Notes: generated by a model from the letters alone, not told the origin. Counted from the first letter of the stretch, positions 43,889 through 52,338 are shown. The stretch: 64,000 nt of DNA from CAUZIB01 sp963663925 (GCA_965237405.1 OZ250139.1:1302001-1366000); one strand, 5' to 3'. Numbers and translations: made by a program.

Positions 43889-44778
43889 GTGGCGCCCATT
43901 CGATCTCCACCCGTCGGGCGTACGGCGTGCAGCGGATCTACCGCGTGTGGGAGCGGGCGCGGTCCAGCGTCTACGCGAGGCGTCACGCGACGAGGTCACG
44001 CGCGCCGTGGTGTCGCCGCGCGCCGGTCGGTGCCGCCCCGGACGAGGTGCTGGTCGGCCACATCCGCCGGGTACTCGAAGCCTCGCCGTTTCATGGCGAG
44101 GGGTACCGCAAAGCCTGGGCGAAGCTGCGGGTCGCGGGGATCCGCACCTCGAAGGAGCGGGTGCGGCGGTTGATGCGGGAGCACGACCTCCAGGCCCCGC
44201 ACCGCGCGGGGCACGCGCACGGCCCGAAGGCGCATGACGGCACGATCACCACGGAGGCCCCCGATGTGATGTGGGGAACGGACATGTCGGCCACGGTGAC
44301 GGTCGGCGAGGGGGCGGCGTTCGTGTTCGTGGCTGTCGATCACTGTACGACCGAGTGCATCGGCCTCCATGCGGCCAAGAGCGGGAGCCGGTTCGAGGCC
44401 CTGGAGCCGATCCGCCAGGGCGTCCGGGAACGCTTCGGCGCCATCGCCAAAGGTGTCGCCAGCGGGCTTCGTCTTCGTCACGACCACGGATCGAACTACC
44501 TGGCCGATGACTTCCAACGGGAGATCAAGTTCTTTGGTATCGAGAGCTCACCGAGCTTCGTGCGGGAGCCCGAAGGGAATGGCGTCGCTGAGCGCTTCAT
44601 CCGCACACTGAAGGAGAACGTCTTGTGGGTACGGAGCTTCGAAACGATCGAGGAGCTCCGCCTCGCCTTGCTTGAGTTCAAGCGGACATACAACGAACAG
44701 TGGATGCTTGAGAAGTACGACTATCGAAGCCCAGCCCAGGTGCGACGCGACCGGGTCGGGCTAGACGCGGCAGCATAG
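43885..44778 (+). CDS. IS3-family OrfB transposase (rve integrase core)
   Basis: A 297-residue protein with an N-terminal HTH_21-like segment (YGVQRIYRVWERARSSVYAR, EGYRKAWAKLRVAGIRTSKE, RVRRLMREHDL) and a DDE core: VMWGTDMSATV (Asp), RLRHDHGSNYLADDF (Asp), EPEGNGVAERFIRTLKENVL (Glu). Complete and undisrupted. Confidence 0.9.
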   Translation: MSGAHSISTRRAYGVQRIYRVWERARSSVYARRHATRSRAPWCRRAPVGAAPDEVLVGHIRRVLEASPFHGEGYRKAWAKLRVAGIRTSKERVRRLMREHDLQAPHRAGHAHGPKAHDGTITTEAPDVMWGTDMSATVTVGEGAAFVFVAVDHCTTECIGLHAAKSGSRFEALEPIRQGVRERFGAIAKGVASGLRLRHDHGSNYLADDFQREIKFFGIESSPSFVREPEGNGVAERFIRTLKENVLWVRSFETIEELRLALLEFKRTYNEQWMLEKYDYRSPAQVRRDRVGLDAAA

Positions 44779-44819
44779 AAGTGATTACCTTCAAACCACT
44801 GTCCAAGAACCCTGGGGCG

Positions 44820-45254
44820 GTACATAACCCCCAACAGCTCGACAAGGCCCTGGATGACAATCAGCACGGTCGGCGGTCCGCTCCTCTCGTCGATATACTC
44901 CACGGGTTCCTGAGATCTCATAATCTACGGCTGCGGGTTAACCGTGTGCGATCAATCATGTGTTCCTCCTCCGTACCATAGGCGCCTTTTTACCAGGCCT
45001 GAGTCTGCACCGCAACCACAAGTACTCACGCGGCATTCAATCCCTTAACCAGCCTGTCTTTTCAGAATGAAAAATGACTAGACCGTTAACAAATACAGCT
45101 ACGACTAATGCCTACTCCTACTGCTCTCTTACTCTTACTTCTACTTCCCTTCTACTTCTACTAATAGTCAAGCCAAGGGAAGACAAGACAAGGCAGGACA
45201 AGGCAAGGGAATGAATATCTCCCCGCCCCTGGGAGGATTTAAGCTGTCGAAACC
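44820..45254. other. Non-coding spacer with dispersed repeats and a strand-skewed tract
   Basis: No gene found. 44,900-44,946 repeats 31,998-32,044; 44,946-44,968 repeats 10,487-10,509. From about 45,112 to 45,162 the plus strand is almost only C and T (CTTACTCTTACTTCTACTTC), and from 45,172 to 45,212 mostly A and G (GACAAGACAAGGCAGGACAA), a sharp strand switch. Confidence 0.55.
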
Positions 45255-45564
45255 GAACCGAAAATCGGCGGGTATGTTCGGCGGTCGGGGCGGTACTCTT
45301 CATCCAACACTGATGATCGCATTGATACCCGCCAGTCGGACCCAAAAACGGCGCGTATACATGTCGGTCAAGTACACATATATATAGAGATCGCTCGCGG
45401 TTTTTGGATCCTGACAAAACCGCGCCAGTAAAAACGGTCGACCGGGGGTCGGCTTACCGGGGTCGATTACTCCCCTTCTCAGTCCGGTGGCTATATTCTC
45501 CAACCGCTCAAGAATTGAGGGTTAGACGACCGAGCCATTCAACCCAATAACCATAGGGTAAGAA
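45255..45564. repeat. Element right-end repeat copy R5 with an internal insertion
   Basis: As R4, but about 90 bp (45,290-45,375) are inserted before CATATATATAGAGATCGCTC. The hairpin has a 9-bp stem: CGCGGTTTT (45,396-45,404) and AAAACCGCG (45,416-45,424). Then GTCGGCTTACCGGGGTCGAT, TCAGTCCGGTGGC and GGGTTAGACGACC before the tRNA scar. Confidence 0.78.
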
Positions 45565-45621
45565 TGGTGCCGAGGGCGGGAATCGAACCCGCACGGTCCG
45601 TTAGAACCACAGGATTTTAAG
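45565..45621 (-). other. Displaced tRNA-Leu 3' end (attachment-site scar 3)
   Basis: Identical in layout to scar 2: the minus strand gives CTTAAAATCCTGTGG, TTCTAACGGACC, T arm and CCTCGGCACCA without the 5' half. Confidence 0.8.
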
Positions 45622-45635
45622 TTCCGATCGCGCTC

Positions 45636-45755
45636 ATCCATACCGTGCTGTTGCGTTGTTTTCTGAAGTGTTCTCTCAAGCAACAAGCGACAGTCTGTCC
45701 ATACAGACCTGAACCTCCCGCATGCGTCCATCCTCTTGGGCATCAAGAGTGGGCA
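45636..45755. repeat. Element inner-left block copy L3
   Basis: GTTGCGTTGTTTTCTGAAGT, GTTCTCTCAAGC, ACAAGCGACAGTCTGTCC and the doubled TGGGCATCA (45,738-45,757), then the integrase stop. The doubled TGGGCATCA also occurs at 10,440-10,461. Confidence 0.65.
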
Positions 45756-45980
45756 TCAGCCCTGTGACCAGAAAACCCTGTCCAGTTCAGCAACAGCGTC
45801 CTCTTGGAGGCTCTCGGTCACGTGGCTGTATAGGTCCATCGTAATGCTGATCGTGGAATGGCCCAGCTGTTCTTTGGCTATGTTCATATGCATGCCGCCC
45901 TCCATCATCCGCGTCGCGGCTGTATGCCGCAGATCGTGAAGTCTGATATCCGGAAGTCCGGCCCGCCCCGGTGATCCAGA
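45756..45980 (-). pseudogene. Tyrosine recombinase C-terminal fragment
   Basis: About 74 residues: AGLPDIRLHDLRHTAATRMM, EGGMHMNIAKEQLGHSTISI, TMDLYSHVTESLQEDAVAEL. Catalytic Arg and His (LHDLRHTAAT), His (LGHS) and Tyr (LYSH) are all intact, but the N-terminal SAM-like domain and first catalytic Arg are missing. It ends next to tRNA scar 3. Confidence 0.85.
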
Positions 45981-46089
45981 AAGATGCAACCGATGATCCA
46001 GAATCATGGTCCCAGGGTCGACTCAGGCGGACACCTCCCTTATTCTTGCCGCCCTGGCCAGCGCCTATCCCTGCCGCTAGGCCTGCCCA

Positions 46090-47619
46090 TCACGGTGCGG
46101 GCTCGGACGGAAGCGGCATCTCGACGCTGTCTTCGTCTCGCGCTCGCTGGAAGGACTTCGCCGGCTCTGCCGTTCGCACCTGCTCGAGCCAGTAGACCCC
46201 GTCCCATGGCACGGAGTTCCCCCGCGTCCCGATGAAGTCGATATCTCCGTCGCCGTCCATGTCCTTCGCGAGGAACTTGTCAAACATTCCGCGCTTGCGT
46301 CGCGAGATATCGTGACGAGCCCACTCGGTCGTGGGGTTCATGGGCTGCTCGAACCAGGCAAGCCGCCCGAGACGTCCGTCGCGGGTGACATCGACTCCAT
46401 CGTGGTCGCGGGGAGACTGGCTATAGGAGCCGGCCATCAAATCGTCGCGGCCATCTTGGTTGATATCGGCGAAGCGGAACCCCGTCATGGTGTCCGGATA
46501 GAAGCTGCCGATCACGCGAGCGGTCCACGTCTGCGAGAGGTCGGTGGGTTGCTCGAGCCAGATCAGATTCGAGGATTCCTGAAGAACGACGTCAAGCCGA
46601 CCGTCCTGGTTCAGGTCGCCAAACTCGAAATTGAATCCCGTGATGAGCGGCTCGCCGTCGCGAGGTCGCCGCGTGCGCATCTCGTCCGGCACCGTCGTGC
46701 CAGAGATCTCAATCGGATGTTCGTTGAACTCGATCGTCTCTCCGCCGGTGTTCTCGAGAAAGAAGATCCGACGCTCGCCCCGTGAGCCGCCCAGCACGTC
46801 GATGTCGCCGTCCTGGTCGAGGTCGACCGGTCGCGAGTTGATCGGGATGCGGACTCTCGTGATCACGTGCTCGACCCATGAGTCGCCCTCAAGTGGATCG
46901 CCCGTGACCTCGAACCACGAAATAGCGTCCAGTTGTTCCGTCTCGAGGCCCGGGTTCTGCCCGCCCTTATTGGCCGCGATCGCCTCGGGCTTGCCGTCAC
47001 CATTCAAGTCCGCAAAGAAGACTCGAATAAACGACCCTCGGTTCAAACTGACGGGGAGGATGAGCCGATCCCACCTCGCCGTTCGTGCGTCCTTGCCAGG
47101 GTTCTGGAAATAGATGAGGTGCGCCAGTTCGCAGGCGACGATGATGTCCGGGTAGCCGTCGCCATTGACGTCGGCGATATCGGCGTCCTCGGGTGCTGCT
47201 GCCTCACGTCCTTCCGCAAGAGTCACGAGGGTCCACTGGTCGGGATCCTCGGAGCCGAACGCCAACCGGATATACCCGTCAGCGACGTCGTCGTACTGTC
47301 CTTTGTAGCTTTCAGCCGAGGTCGTGTCGGACTCATGAACCGAGACGACGTCCATGATCCCGTCGCCGTCGAGGTCACCGCCCGTCAAGCCGTCGCTCCC
47401 ATCGATGGGAACGCCGCCGACGGCTACGTCATCGACGATGTGCTCCCGCCAGGAAATATAGGTGCCATCCGCGGCCTGGGCGATCGTGAGGGTGTCGCCA
47501 ACGCCCGTCGGCGCCGAACGCTCGGACTCGGGTTCTGGCATCGGAGATTCTTGGCAGCCTCCTAGCCAAACCGTCGCAACGACGGCGACAGGCGTCAGGG
47601 CGAGTCTTGGAAGCCTCAT
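46090..47619 (-). CDS. FG-GAP/VCBS-repeat lipoprotein
   Basis: A 509-residue protein from ATG 47,619; the lipobox VWLGGC is at about residue 22. At least five calcium-binding FG-GAP units are seen: GGDLDGDGIMDVVSV, IADVNGDGYPDIIVACE, FADLNGDGKPEAIAANK, VDLDQDGDIDVLGGS, FADINQDGRDDLMAGS and KDMDGDGDIDFIGTRG. These form an extracellular beta-propeller fixed to the outer membrane. Substrate or adhesive role unknown. It is intact though it lies in element 3, close to the tRNA gene. Confidence 0.85.
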   Translation of the reverse strand: MRLPRLALTPVAVVATVWLGGCQESPMPEPESERSAPTGVGDTLTIAQAADGTYISWREHIVDDVAVGGVPIDGSDGLTGGDLDGDGIMDVVSVHESDTTSAESYKGQYDDVADGYIRLAFGSEDPDQWTLVTLAEGREAAAPEDADIADVNGDGYPDIIVACELAHLIYFQNPGKDARTARWDRLILPVSLNRGSFIRVFFADLNGDGKPEAIAANKGGQNPGLETEQLDAISWFEVTGDPLEGDSWVEHVITRVRIPINSRPVDLDQDGDIDVLGGSRGERRIFFLENTGGETIEFNEHPIEISGTTVPDEMRTRRPRDGEPLITGFNFEFGDLNQDGRLDVVLQESSNLIWLEQPTDLSQTWTARVIGSFYPDTMTGFRFADINQDGRDDLMAGSYSQSPRDHDGVDVTRDGRLGRLAWFEQPMNPTTEWARHDISRRKRGMFDKFLAKDMDGDGDIDFIGTRGNSVPWDGVYWLEQVRTAEPAKSFQRARDEDSVEMPLPSEPAP

Positions 47620-47731
47620 GGGGCCGATTGTAGCCAAACTCTGACCGCGTATGGTGCAGTTAATGGGCCGACCACTCATGCGGCGTCTCGATAATAGAAG
47701 CTGAGCAGGCCACCGAGGCGCACCCGCCCCA

Positions 47732-48076
47732 TTACCAGGGCCGCTTCACCGTGATCGCCGCCGCGACCTGAATGCGTTCGGTGGCTCGCCCGACCGATCG
47801 ATCGACCAAGCTATTCGACGCACCCAAACGCACCGCTTCTGAAGTGGCAGTGGTGCAGAGGCGCTCAAGCTGACTGACCGCAGTTGGCGCGAGGTTGCGG
47901 AGCTTTAACTCGGCGAGTTCTAGAGCCTCCTGGGCCTTCTGCATCGCCTGCGGTGATTTGCCGCCGTGCGCCGCACAGACGACCCCACCTCTCATCGCCC
48001 ACTTCCCGCACGGTTCCTGACTGCGCTTGCTGGTTGCCTGACATCGGCGCGGATCGCGTGATGTGGTTTGATCCAT
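47732..48076 (-). CDS. Intact Cys/HGG-motif small protein (parent of the dispersed family)
   Basis: A 114-residue protein from ATG 48,076: DPRRCQATSKRSQEPCGKWA, MRGGVVCAAHGGKSPQAMQK, ALELAELKLRNLAPTAVSQL, then SLVDRSVGRATERIQVAAAI and TVKRPW. The C-x7-9-C ... C-x2-HGG pattern suggests a small zinc knuckle followed by helices; such genes are frequent in phages near terminase or endonuclease genes, role unproven. At least nine partial or broken relatives lie in this window. Its promoter side (GGGTCACCTTCATT) leads straight into right-end repeat R6. Confidence 0.7.
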   Translation of the reverse strand: MDQTTSRDPRRCQATSKRSQEPCGKWAMRGGVVCAAHGGKSPQAMQKAQEALELAELKLRNLAPTAVSQLERLCTTATSEAVRLGASNSLVDRSVGRATERIQVAAAITVKRPW

Positions 48077-48111
48077 GGGGTCCTCTATCTTCGTGGGGTC
48101 ACCTTCATTGA

Positions 48112-48423
48112 AACGAAAAATGGCGGATATGCGCTCCGGTCGGGCATATAGATATATAGAGATCGCTCGCGGTTTTCAGATCCCTGGTGAATTCCCCGAC
48201 GAAAAACGGATGACCGGGGTCGACGTTGGGCCATCGACATTATCAGCGTCGATAGTGTCATGTGCGGCTACGACATTATCAGCTGCGGCTACGACATTAT
48301 CAGCGTCGATAGTGTCACGTGCGGCGGATAATATCGGACGGCTAGTGGGGTTCACCTTCGGAACCCCAGCTGGCGCCCAGGTCACATCAACACGTAGCCC
48401 AACCACCATTCCCAATCCGGTAG
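48112..48423. repeat. Element right-end repeat R6 (left part) with 35-bp tandem hairpin repeats
   Basis: 48,112-48,230 matches R4 up to the GGTTTTCAGATCC position, after which the hairpin partner is lost. 48,235-48,326 has three units of CGACATTATCAGCGTCGATA-GTGTC type (35-36 bp; the middle one lacks 15 bp). Each full unit can fold, with GACAxTATC pairing to GATAxTGTC. IS256 follows; the rest of R6 is at 49,862-49,957. Confidence 0.65.
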
Positions 48424-49861
48424 GGGGATGTCCCGGCCGCTGTTGGAATTCGGCGGCGGCTCGGGTGAGATTCTACGCGACCTGCTGCACCTCCGTAGCG
48501 TCTCCGAGGCCGAGGCGCTGATCTCGGGCGCGGAGGGCCGCGATCAGTTGCGGCATATCAGCACGTCCCTTCAGGCGCCGGAACCCCTTGGCCGCTTCGA
48601 GGACGCCGGCGGCGACCCAGCGCAGCATCATCTGGCCGCCCCGCCAGCGCTTCACGTTGCGTTTGACGTGGCGGGTCCTGCTGATGAGGCTCTCGGCGGC
48701 GTTGGTCGTGGCCAGCGAGCGCTGGAGACGCGGCGAGAGGCCAAGCGTCAGCACGGTCACCGTCTCCTCGAGCCCTTCGCGCACACTGGCCGCCGCGCAG
48801 GGATGCTCCTGGTCGAGACGGCGGGCGAGGTGTCGCAGCAACCGCGTCGCGGTCTTGACGTCCTCGCTCTGATAGGCGCGCTTGAGGATCGCCAGTACCC
48901 AGGGCCGCTGACGCTCCGGCAGATGGTCGAGGATGTTGCGGGTCTTGTGGATTTGGCAGCGCTGCACCAGCGCGGCACGCCCGAACACCGCCGTGACCGC
49001 CGCCCGTAGCGCCTTCGACCCATCGAGCATCACGAGGATGCTCCGATCGGTGCGCAGGCCACGACTCTGGAGGTTGGCGAGCAGGCTCTGACAGACGGTC
49101 GCGTTCTCCGTCGAACCTTCCCAGAGCCCGAGGGCGTGCTTTGTGCCGTCGACGCCGATCCCCAACGCGACGACCACACAGTGCTCGCCGATGTGGACAC
49201 CGTCGAGCAGGAGACCGACCAGATCCAGCTCGTCGAGGGGCGTCGCCTGCCACGCGGCCAGCTGCGAGGCGGTCTTGGCGACAAACCGGCGGCTGACGGC
49301 GCTCTTACTCACACTGCGGCTGGGGATGTCGGCCGGAAGCGGCTCCAGACTCCGGGCATAGCCTCGGGTGCTCACGCCGACCAACAGCTGCTCGACGGTG
49401 CGCCGCCGCAGTGGATCGGTCTGGGCCATCGTCTGGAAGGTCGGGAGCGGCACCTCCTGGCGCCCCGAGCGGACCCGGGGGCGGCGGATCGATACCTTCC
49501 GCCCCCCGAGGACGACGGTACTGGCCACCGTCCCGGCCCGCGACGCCGTGCGGTCGGCTTGGTGCGCGTAGCGCGGCCCGCAGATCGCCGTCCGATCCTC
49601 CTCGAGCATGGCGTCCAGGACCTGCAATCCCGACCGCACCGCAAGGTCGAACAGCTCCGCTGCGGTGTCAATCAGCAACTCGACGAGCGGCAGCCAACGC
49701 GTGGTCGGAGATTCAACACCGGCGGTCGGACGGACTGTGCGAGACTTCTTCATGGCGGCTCCTTTGCTGTGAGGCGTGTCGCCTCGGGTTGCCCACCACT
49801 CGTGTATCACGAGCAGTGAGGAGCCGCCGCTTCAATTTTCAACAGTCAGTGGGACATCCCC
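48424..49861 (-). mobile_element. IS256-family insertion sequence
   Basis: A 1,438-bp element with ends GGGGATGTCCCGGCCGCTGT and, inverted, GGGGATGTCCCACTGACTGT. It is flanked by an 8-bp duplication TCCGGTAG (48,416-48,423 and 49,862-49,869). The uninterrupted site can be seen in R3 (CAGTCCGGTAGCCGTC), so it landed inside the right-end repeat beside the tRNA gene. Confidence 0.93.
48473..49753 (-). CDS. IS256-family (mutator-type) transposase
   Basis: A 426-residue transposase from ATG 49,753 (a GTG at 49,810 would lengthen it by 19). Mutator-type motifs: DGVHIGEHCVVVALGIGVDG (first Asp), LVMLDGSKALRAAV (second Asp), VQRCQIHKTRNILDHLPE (C-x2-H), and TNAAESLISRTRHVKRNVKR with the catalytic Glu. 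Complete, with perfect flanking duplication, so probably active or recently so. Confidence 0.92.
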   Translation of the reverse strand: MKKSRTVRPTAGVESPTTRWLPLVELLIDTAAELFDLAVRSGLQVLDAMLEEDRTAICGPRYAHQADRTASRAGTVASTVVLGGRKVSIRRPRVRSGRQEVPLPTFQTMAQTDPLRRRTVEQLLVGVSTRGYARSLEPLPADIPSRSVSKSAVSRRFVAKTASQLAAWQATPLDELDLVGLLLDGVHIGEHCVVVALGIGVDGTKHALGLWEGSTENATVCQSLLANLQSRGLRTDRSILVMLDGSKALRAAVTAVFGRAALVQRCQIHKTRNILDHLPERQRPWVLAILKRAYQSEDVKTATRLLRHLARRLDQEHPCAAASVREGLEETVTVLTLGLSPRLQRSLATTNAAESLISRTRHVKRNVKRWRGGQMMLRWVAAGVLEAAKGFRRLKGRADMPQLIAALRARDQRLGLGDATEVQQVA

Positions 49862-49957
49862 TCCGGTAGCTGTCACGGTAGATGTCAAACCGTCTGAGCC
49901 GTTGCATTAGAGGTAGACTACCGAATCATGCAACCCAACAAACATAGGGGTAAAAGG

Positions 49958-50044
49958 TGGTGCCGAGGCCGGGAATCGAACCCGGACGGGCTTGCGCCCA
50001 CAGGATTTTAAGTCCTGTGCGTCTGCCAGTTTCGCCACCTCGGC
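49958..50044 (-). tRNA. tRNA-Leu (anticodon TAA), intact
   Basis: Minus strand begins GCCGAGGTGGCGAAACTGGC, anticodon loop CTTAAAA with TAA, a long variable arm (GGGCGCAAGCCC), T loop GGTTCGATTCC, and acceptor CCTCGGC with ACCA encoded. Acceptor 7 bp pairs fully. It is the integration target: all three displaced 3' ends to its left share its anticodon-loop to CCA section, with a different variable arm. Confidence 0.95.
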
Positions 50045-50274
50045 ACGAAGCCACATTACCACTCTAGCCCAGAGAATGTAGTTTTCTGGCACACTCTTCC
50101 AACGGCGCACATGAATTAGCACCAAAGGCCTAACGGTCAATGCCAATGAAATCTTTAGGCATCACCTAACCCGCCGCACGATTCGCCTGAGATGAGTTCT
50201 CCACCGTCTGCATGTAAGGACACTCACGGCTCACCTTGACAACGTAAGTTGTCTCGCGGAGAGTTGGCACCCAA

Positions 50275-52338
50275 ATGAAGAATTCACAGAATAACGTTGC
50301 CCTCGTCCTCGTAGGCGGAGTCATCGCGCTCACTGCTGGGTTGAAGGCCCAAGTCAACGATGCTGTGGGAAGTTACCCCGGCGAGGATTGGCTCTTCGTC
50401 GGGGGTAATTGGTCAAGTTCTCGTTACTCAACCCTGACGGATATAACTACCGACACAATCGACCGGCTTGGTGGCGGCTGGGTGACACGGCTCGAGGGTG
50501 GTGCATCACGTGCGACACCAGTTGTTAAGGACGGCGTTCTTTTTCTCACCGCTGGAGCAAACGTGTTCGCGATCAACGCCAAAAACGGTGAGACGATCTG
50601 GCGTTGGCAGCCGCCTAATGCGGAAATGGTCCCAACCTGGCAGGGGGTCAGCCTTGGTGCCGGTTTGGTTTTTCTGGGATTAGGAAGTGCAGAGGTCGCA
50701 GCACTCCGGCAGGATACCGGCGAGCTCGTGTGGGTCGAGCCTGTGGGAAGTGTCCCGTCGCAATATGGAGAGAAAGTCACAACGGCACCCATGTACAATC
50801 GCGGAAAGCTCTTCTTGGGACTCGCAAATGGCGATTCCGGTGGACAGGGCCAGATCATCGCACTTAATGCCACCACTGGTGTAAAACTCTGGTCCTTCTT
50901 CGTGGTGCCTCGGCCTGGCGAGTTCGGCCATGACACGTGGCCACAAGACACAAACATCTGGAAACTCGGGGGCGGCGGGGTGTGGCTCAACGGAGCAGTC
51001 GACCCAGATCTCGGCCTAGTCTATTTCTCAACGGGTAATCCGGTGCCGATGTTCGGTGGCGATATCCGAAAAGGCGACAACCTCTTCACGGCAGCTGTTC
51101 TCGCTCTAGACATCGAGACCGGTGAACGGCGGTGGCATTATCAAGTCGTTCGGCACGACATCTGGGATGCCGACATCGCAACCCCAGTCCTCCTTTATGA
51201 GACAGTGGTGGAGGGACAGCCACGTAAAGCCCTAGCAGCCATGCGGGCTGACGGTTACCTTTTTCTCTTCGACCGGGAAACTGGCGAACCGTTAACTCCT
51301 ATCGAAGACCGACCGGTTCCACAGGATAACTTTCTCCACACGGCGGCCACGCAGCCATTTCCCGTCGGACTGGAGAGCATTCTGCCTGACTGTGCCTACT
51401 GGCGTGACAAGGTGCCGCCACCGTTCGAACTCCACTGCAGTAGTTACACCCCTCCATCGTTGAATCAACATACCGTGGTGGCCCCCAGTGTCCCAATCCC
51501 CATGGTTCGGGTTACCCCAATGGCCTTCAGTCCCCAAACCGGTTTCATATATGCCCAGGGACGCGGACACGTCGGGCGCGCACAACGTTTCGAGGACCCG
51601 TGGATTTCCGATAACCGCGGTAGCGGATATATTCGACTCACCCTTCCCGAATCGACCGGAATTCTTGCCGCCATCGATACCCGAACCAACACCATCGCTT
51701 GGAAGAATGAATTTCGTGGCGCTCAACTTGCCACGAGTGGCCCTCTCACAACCGCCGGAAATTTAATGTTCTGGGGTTCTGCTGACGGTCAGATTCAGGC
51801 CTTCGATGCCCGAACTGGGGAACAGGTTTGGGCATTCCAAATTGGTCCGCCTGGAGTCCGCCAACGACCGGGATCCGCTGCTATGTACGAGGTTGATGAT
51901 GAACAGTTCATCGTCATGGCGATGGGGAATGAACTCTGGGCGTTCACACTGGACGGTCCCCTGACTGCACGAGGTACACCGGACCCCGATCTCTTGGACG
52001 ACCTTGTTCGCTGGATCGGTCCCCCTCCCCGGGAAACGGACGAGATTGAAACGGCTACCCTTGTCGAGAATCCATCCTGGTCGACGGGTGGCAAACGGAA
52101 CGCGCTTGACGAACATGCCTTCAACCCGCTTCGCGCAAAGGTCACCGCTGGCACGCGTGTGAGATTTCTAAACAACGGCGAGATGGTGCACATCATCGCT
52201 GCACGGGACGGTAGTTGGACTACCGGTTCACTTGAACCAGCGGTGTGGGGCTACGTCATGTTTGACCAACCGGGTACATTTCTTTTCCACTGCACAGAGC
52301 ACCCCTGGGCAATTGGCGAGATCACGGTCGAGCCGTGA
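50275..52338 (+). CDS. Exported quinoprotein-type propeller with C-terminal cupredoxin domain (paralogue 1)
   Basis: A 687-residue protein with signal peptide ending LKAQ. Residues 30-560 form a PQQ-dehydrogenase-like propeller: WLFVGGNWSSSRYSTLTDIT, AINAKNGETIWRWQPP, LVYFSTGNPVPMFGGD and W-docking repeats. The last 110 residues make a plastocyanin-like domain (VTAGTRVRFLNNGEMVHIIA, GTFLFHCTEHPWAIGEI) with His, Cys, His copper ligands. There is no haem c motif, so electrons may leave through copper instead of haem. Substrate unknown, probably an alcohol or polyol. Followed by a closely similar gene. Confidence 0.8.
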   Translation: MKNSQNNVALVLVGGVIALTAGLKAQVNDAVGSYPGEDWLFVGGNWSSSRYSTLTDITTDTIDRLGGGWVTRLEGGASRATPVVKDGVLFLTAGANVFAINAKNGETIWRWQPPNAEMVPTWQGVSLGAGLVFLGLGSAEVAALRQDTGELVWVEPVGSVPSQYGEKVTTAPMYNRGKLFLGLANGDSGGQGQIIALNATTGVKLWSFFVVPRPGEFGHDTWPQDTNIWKLGGGGVWLNGAVDPDLGLVYFSTGNPVPMFGGDIRKGDNLFTAAVLALDIETGERRWHYQVVRHDIWDADIATPVLLYETVVEGQPRKALAAMRADGYLFLFDRETGEPLTPIEDRPVPQDNFLHTAATQPFPVGLESILPDCAYWRDKVPPPFELHCSSYTPPSLNQHTVVAPSVPIPMVRVTPMAFSPQTGFIYAQGRGHVGRAQRFEDPWISDNRGSGYIRLTLPESTGILAAIDTRTNTIAWKNEFRGAQLATSGPLTTAGNLMFWGSADGQIQAFDARTGEQVWAFQIGPPGVRQRPGSAAMYEVDDEQFIVMAMGNELWAFTLDGPLTARGTPDPDLLDDLVRWIGPPPRETDEIETATLVENPSWSTGGKRNALDEHAFNPLRAKVTAGTRVRFLNNGEMVHIIAARDGSWTTGSLEPAVWGYVMFDQPGTFLFHCTEHPWAIGEITVEP

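Larger units (their letters stand above)
43469..44819 (+). mobile_element. IS3-family insertion sequence
   Basis: About 1,350 bp. Left end CGCCCCAGGGTTTTCTTGGA, right end inverted CGCCCCAGGGTTCTTGGACA. Two overlapping genes in the orfA/orfB arrangement. I cannot see a clean target duplication, so limits are good to a few bases only. Confidence 0.85.
36334..45564. mobile_element. Inferred integrative element 2
   Basis: Left limit tRNA scar 2 with inner block L2 (36,405-36,520) and an integrase C-terminal remnant; right limit repeat R5 and scar 3. Between them are the sugar dehydrogenase, the second DLQGIW copy with IS21, methylase-module debris, glycan-gene debris and an IS3-like element. Same orientation as elements 1 and 3, consistent with successive insertion at the tRNA-Leu gene. 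Confidence 0.5.
45565..49957. mobile_element. Inferred integrative element 3, adjoining the intact tRNA-Leu
   Basis: From scar 3 to the 3' end of the intact tRNA-Leu gene: inner block L3 (45,636-45,755), integrase remnant, FG-GAP lipoprotein gene, intact Cys/HGG gene, right-end repeat R6 split by IS256. It is the youngest insertion if accretion happened at the tRNA. The integrase is truncated, so it cannot excise alone. Confidence 0.55.

Noticed and set aside
48235..48326. CRISPR array
   Set aside because: The units are contiguous and have no unique spacers; no cas genes are present.
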